From: Streptomyces inhibens | Lineage (GTDB): Bacteria > Actinomycetota > Actinomycetes > Streptomycetales > Streptomycetaceae | Length of the DNA stretch: 64,000 bases | Reading direction: 5' to 3' | NCBI RefSeq assembly: GCF_003389455.1 | Contig: NZ_QUAC01000006.1 | Coordinates: forward strand, 1 to 64,000 | Part shown: in pieces, positions 60,958 to 64,000 of the stretch | Layout: the number at the start of each line of letters is the position of its first letter | How positions within the stretch are numbered: the stretch's first letter is position 1 | The notes under the pieces: generated by a model | The model's input: only the letters and a program-made list of their open reading frames with translations | Told to the model about the DNA's origin: nothing | The model's database searches: none | Program-made: the position numbers and the translations under genes

Positions 60958-61591
60958 GGCGAGTCACCCCCGCTGTGGTCGCCTGGCCGACCTCGACCGC
61001 CACCTCGACGCCCTCCGGGAGGTAGATGTCGACGCGCGACCCGAAGCGGATCAGCCCGATCCGCTCGCCCTGCTCGACCTTGGTGCCCTCGGGCACGTAG
61101 GGGACGATGCGGCGGGCCACCGCGCCGGCGATCTGCACCATCTCGATGTCGCCGAGCTCGGTGTCGAAGTGCCAGACAACCCGCTCGTTGTTCTCGCTCT
61201 CCTTGTTGAACGCCGGAACGAATCCGCCGGGGATGTGCTCCACGGACGTCACGGTGCCGGCCAGCGGCGCGCGGTTGACGTGTACGTTCAGCGGGCTCAT
61301 GAAGATCGCGACGCGGGTACGTCCGTCCTTCCACGGCATGATGCTCTGCACCACGCCGTCGGCCGGAGAGATGACACGACCCTGAGCGATCTCCCGCTCG
61401 GGGTCGCGGAAAAACCACAGCATGCCCGCCGCCAGAGCGGTGGTGGGCACGGCAACGGCGGCCCAGCGACCCGACCGGCGGGAGCGGGCGAGGCTGACCG
61501 CTGCCGTGGCAACGGTCGGCAGGAGCCACGGCGACGCTCCGCGCGCGAGGCGGACGCGACCGCGTTGTGCAGAGGATTGGCTGTGGGGCAT
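60944..61591 (-). CDS. psd: Phosphatidylserine decarboxylase
   Basis: A 215-residue short-type, archaeal/actinobacterial-like phosphatidylserine decarboxylase. One membrane segment (WAAVAVPTTALAAGMLWFF) is followed by DPEREIAQGRVISPADGVVQ, FMSPLNVHVNRAPL and the self-cleavage site LIRFGSRVDIYLP, where the Gly-Ser bond gives the pyruvoyl group. It makes phosphatidylethanolamine. Operon with pssA. The 170-bp gap upstream holds a TCTAGACCA element. Confidence 0.93.
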   Translation of the reverse strand: MPHSQSSAQRGRVRLARGASPWLLPTVATAAVSLARSRRSGRWAAVAVPTTALAAGMLWFFRDPEREIAQGRVISPADGVVQSIMPWKDGRTRVAIFMSPLNVHVNRAPLAGTVTSVEHIPGGFVPAFNKESENNERVVWHFDTELGDIEMVQIAGAVARRIVPYVPEGTKVEQGERIGLIRFGSRVDIYLPEGVEVAVEVGQATTAGVTRLDRD

Positions 61592-61730
61592 GGATGACCT
61601 TCGTAGCGGAGGATGCCGCGTATGGATACGGGGGACGGCGGCTTTCCGGGGATGCTATCGGTTGCGAGCGGCAACTGGCCAAGAGCCAGAGCCAATCCGT
61701 GGCCGAAGAACGATGACGGGGTGTGATCTT

Positions 61731-61752
61731 CGTCTAGACCAAAGTGGTCCAA
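61731..61752. promoter_or_regulatory. Possible regulatory site upstream of psd, part-match to a DasR-type site
   Basis: On the plus strand TCTAGACCA (61733-61741) matches the core of the DasR consensus ACTGGTCTAGACCACT but the left half is poor. GACCA-AAG-TGGTC (61737-61749) is a perfect inverted repeat. GTCTAGAC (61732-61739) is palindromic. It lies 140-160 bp before the psd ATG and next to the mcd stop. Confidence 0.35.
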
Positions 61753-61761
61753 ACGGGACTT

Positions 61762-62967
61762 TCACCCCTGGATCCGGTACTCCTCGAGTAGCCGTCGCCC
61801 AATGATCATTTTCTGGATCTCGGCGGTACCTTCACCGATCAGGAGCATCGGGGCCTCGCGGTAGAGGCGCTCGATCTCGTACTCCTTGGAGAAGCCGTAG
61901 CCACCGTGGATGCGGAACGCGTCTTCCACTACCTCCTTGCAGTACTCGGAGGCCAGGTACTTCGCCATGCCCGCCTCGAGGTCGTTTCGCTGGCCCGAGT
62001 CCTTTTTGCGAGCGGCATTAACCATCATTGCATGGGCCGCTTCGACCTTTGTTGCCATTTCCGCCAATTTGAACTGGATGGCCTGGTGCTGGGCGATCGG
62101 CTTGCCGAAGGTGTGTCGCTGCTGTGCATACGAAACGCCCAGCTCGAAGGCGCGCTGGGCGACGCCGCAGCCGCGCGCGGCCACATTCACCCGGCCGACC
62201 TCGACGCCGTCCATCATGTGATAGAAGCCACGTCCGGTCTCGCCGCCGAGCACCCGATCGGCCGGGATCCGAAGCCCGTCCATGATCAGTTCGGTGGTGT
62301 CGACGCCCTTGTAGCCCATCTTGTCGATCTTGCCCGGGATGGTCAGGCCGGGCCGCACCTCACCGAAGCCGGCCTCCTTCTCCACCAGGAAGGTCGTCAT
62401 CGACTTGTGCGGAGCGGTGCCCTCCGGGTGGCCCTCGTCCGTACGGCACAGCACTGCGACGAGCGTGGAGGTGCCACCGTTGGTGAGCCACATCTTCTGG
62501 CCGTTGAGGACGTAATCGTCGCCGTCCCGCACGCCCTTGGAGGAGATGGCCGAAACGTCGGATCCCAGCGCCGGCTCCGACATCGAGAAGGCGCCCCGGA
62601 TTTCACCGGCCGCCATCTTCGGCAGGAAATAGTCCTTCTGTTCCTGCGTGCCGTGCTGCTTGAGCATGTACGCCACGATGAAGTGGGTGTTGATGATGCC
62701 CGAGACGCTCATCCAGCCGCGGGCGATCTCCTCGACGGTCAGCGCGTACGTGAGAAGAGACTCACCCAGGCCGCCGTACTCCTCGGGAATCATCAGGCCG
62801 AACACGCCGAGTTCCTTGAGGCCCTCGACGATCTGCGCCGGGTATTCGTCGCGGTGTTCCAGCTCCGTGGCGACCGGCAGGATCTCCTTGTCCACGAAGT
62901 CACGGACGGTGGAGAGGATTTCCCGCTGAATGTCGGTCAGGCCCTCGGTCTGCGCGAGACGGGTCAT
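61762..62967 (-). CDS. mcd: Acyl-CoA dehydrogenase, probable methylsuccinyl-CoA dehydrogenase
   Basis: A 401-residue acyl-CoA dehydrogenase. FGLMIPEEYGGLGES, the FAD-contact GAFSMSEPALGSDVSA, KMWLTNGGTS and the C-terminal LLIGEGTAEIQKMIIGRRLL (catalytic Glu in GEGT) are standard. Position directly after mesaconyl-CoA hydratase and malyl-CoA lyase-type genes (gaps of 2 and 5 bp) points to the ethylmalonyl-CoA pathway, in which this step oxidises methylsuccinyl-CoA. At 401 residues it is shorter than the proteobacterial enzyme, as I recall for actinomycetes. Specificity rests on context. Confidence 0.85.
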   Translation of the reverse strand: MTRLAQTEGLTDIQREILSTVRDFVDKEILPVATELEHRDEYPAQIVEGLKELGVFGLMIPEEYGGLGESLLTYALTVEEIARGWMSVSGIINTHFIVAYMLKQHGTQEQKDYFLPKMAAGEIRGAFSMSEPALGSDVSAISSKGVRDGDDYVLNGQKMWLTNGGTSTLVAVLCRTDEGHPEGTAPHKSMTTFLVEKEAGFGEVRPGLTIPGKIDKMGYKGVDTTELIMDGLRIPADRVLGGETGRGFYHMMDGVEVGRVNVAARGCGVAQRAFELGVSYAQQRHTFGKPIAQHQAIQFKLAEMATKVEAAHAMMVNAARKKDSGQRNDLEAGMAKYLASEYCKEVVEDAFRIHGGYGFSKEYEIERLYREAPMLLIGEGTAEIQKMIIGRRLLEEYRIQG

Positions 62968-62969
62968 GA

Positions 62970-63494
62970 CTACTTCTCCTTCTTGGCCGGAGGGGCCTGC
63001 AGCTCCGGGCGGCCGGGCTGCTCGCCGCCGCGCTCCTTGATGTAGGTGGCCGTGGGGACCATGACCTTGCGCCGGAAGACGCAGACCAGGGTGCCGTCCT
63101 GCTTGTAGCCCTTGGTCTCGACGTGCACGATGCCGCGGTCCGTCTTCGAGCGGGACGGCGTCTTGTCCAGCACCGTCGTCTCGCCGTAGAGCGTGTCGCC
63201 GTGGAAGGTCGGCGCCACATGCTTCAGCGACTCGATTTCCAGATTGGCGATGGCCTTTCCGGAGACATCGGGCACCGACATGCCCAGCAGCAGCGAGTAG
63301 ATGTAGTTACCGACGACGACATTCTTTCCGAAGTCGGTGGTCTGCTCCGCGTAGTTGCTGTCCATGTGCAGCGGGTGATGATTCATCGTGAGCAGACAGA
63401 AGAGGTGGTCGTCGTATTCCGTGACGGTTTTCCCCGGCCAGTGCTTGTAGACATCGCCGACGGTGAACTCTTCGTAGGTACGGCCGAACTGCAT
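62970..63494 (-). CDS. mch: MaoC-type hydratase, probable mesaconyl-CoA hydratase
   Basis: A 174-residue hotdog-fold hydratase. MQFGRTYEEFTVGDVYKHWPG opens the protein; NHHPLHMDSNYAEQTTDFGKNVVVGNY (parts) contains the hydratase-2 active-site Asp/His motif. Single-domain forms like this sit next to malyl-CoA lyases in Streptomyces and hydrate mesaconyl-CoA to beta-methylmalyl-CoA. The C-terminus ends in a Pro/Lys tail (LQAPPAKKEK). The ATG at 63494 lies five bases after the lyase stop, and mcd starts two bases after its stop. Confidence 0.85.
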   Translation of the reverse strand: MQFGRTYEEFTVGDVYKHWPGKTVTEYDDHLFCLLTMNHHPLHMDSNYAEQTTDFGKNVVVGNYIYSLLLGMSVPDVSGKAIANLEIESLKHVAPTFHGDTLYGETTVLDKTPSRSKTDRGIVHVETKGYKQDGTLVCVFRRKVMVPTATYIKERGGEQPGRPELQAPPAKKEK

Positions 63495-63499
63495 CGCGC

Positions 63500-64000
63500 T
63501 TAAGCCTCCGGGGCCTCGAACTTGGATGTACGGGTCATGCCGGCGGCCCGGCCCTTGCCGGCGATGACCAGCGCCATCTTCCGGCTCGCCTCGTCGATCA
63601 TTTCGTCGCCGAGCATCGCCGAACCCTTCTTGCCGCCGGCCTCCGAGGTGCACCACTCGTAGGCGTCCAGGATCAGCTCGGCGTGGTCGTAGTCCTCCTG
63701 GGAGGGGGAGAACACCTCGTTGGCGGCCTCGACCTGACCCGGGTGCAGCACCCACTTGCCGTCGAAGCCGAGGGCGGCGGCGCGGCCGGCGACCTCGCGA
63801 TAGCCGTCAACATTCTTGATCTGAAGGTACGGGCCGTCGATGGCCTGCAGATCGTAGGTGCGGGCCGCCATCAGAATGCGCATCAGAATGTAGTGATAGG
63901 CATCCGCGCCATAGCCGGGCGGCTGCTCGCCGACCACCAGGGACTTCATGTTGATGGACGCCATGAAGTCGGCCGGGCCGAAGATGATGGTCTCCAGGCG
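63500..64000 (-). CDS. mcl: CitE/HpcH-type CoA-ester lyase, C-terminal part (probable malyl/beta-methylmalyl-CoA lyase)
   Basis: The last 166 residues of a gene that enters from beyond the window. LETIIFGPADFMASINMKSLVVG, DGPYLQIKNVDGY, ALGFDGKWVLHPGQVEAANEVFSPS and a long helical C-terminus fit the HpcH/HpaI-type lyase fold; the Asp in GPADF and the GKWVLHPGQ loop bind Mg and CoA. In the ethylmalonyl-CoA pathway it cleaves beta-methylmalyl-CoA to glyoxylate and propionyl-CoA. First visible gene of an operon with mch and mcd; its start is off the window. Confidence 0.9.
   Translation of the reverse strand, partial: RLETIIFGPADFMASINMKSLVVGEQPPGYGADAYHYILMRILMAARTYDLQAIDGPYLQIKNVDGYREVAGRAAALGFDGKWVLHPGQVEAANEVFSPSQEDYDHAELILDAYEWCTSEAGGKKGSAMLGDEMIDEASRKMALVIAGKGRAAGMTRTSKFEAPEA

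Overview
This 64 kb window is very GC-rich, has short intergenic gaps, many GTG starts and GGAGG-type ribosome sites, and carries genes typical of actinomycetes: MocR regulators, an F420-dependent LLM oxidoreductase, LigC-type DNA ligase, an ethylmalonyl-CoA pathway operon and DUF6185/DUF6278-like proteins. It reads as chromosome from a Streptomyces or a close relative. No rRNA, tRNA, CRISPR array, intact transposon or large biosynthetic cluster was seen. About 56 protein genes are called.

Layout. 0-2.1 kb: a truncated VirD4/TraG coupling-protein fragment beside a pcaL fusion gene whose hydrolase domain has Asn where the catalytic Ser should be. 2.2-6.2 kb: minisatellites, an MBL hydrolase, exonuclease III and a secreted SGNH hydrolase. 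6.4-10.3 kb: a glutamate-type ABC importer operon (gluABCD). 10.3-25.6 kb: single genes and small pairs (PPOX-fold protein, S15 peptidase, methyltransferases, SDRs, MocR, GST-like reductase, DNA ligase, polysaccharide deacetylase, Ca2+/H+ antiporter). 25.8-31.9 kb: gamma-glutamyltransferase, amidase, isochorismatase-like protein, and an MFS exporter with its MarR regulator. 32-39.7 kb: a pyrimidine/hydantoin catabolism locus (beta-ureidopropionase-type amidohydrolase, class III aminotransferase, dihydropyrimidinase, LLM flavin enzyme, NCS1 permease) whose two units carry look-alike promoters. 39.6-47.7 kb: lipoate ligase with sirtuin, a second gamma-glutamyltransferase, an IMPase-like phosphatase, a phytoene-dehydrogenase-like flavoprotein and a macrodomain protein. 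47.7-50.9 kb: a large DUF6185-like membrane protein coupled to a small protein. 51-60 kb: prolyl aminopeptidase, Ada-AlkA fusion with Ogt (alkylation repair), a TetR regulator with a divergent NAD-binding gene, alcohol dehydrogenase, Nudix protein, glycerate kinase. 60-64 kb: psd-pssA (phosphatidylethanolamine synthesis) and the end of the mcl-mch-mcd operon of the ethylmalonyl-CoA pathway.

The most unusual pattern is structural. At several gene ends (xth, the SGNH hydrolase, the GST-like gene, an SDR, a flavoprotein, ogt) the last codons including the stop codon form the first unit of a tandem array of 11-22 bp units that runs into the intergenic DNA. Each array has its own sequence and period. 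Three other intergenic minisatellites (40, 27 and 25 bp), two in-frame palindromic insertions (in the lipoate ligase and glycerate kinase genes) and a 96 bp coding duplication show that short duplications are frequent in this stretch. All function calls are from reading the sequence; no database search was run.
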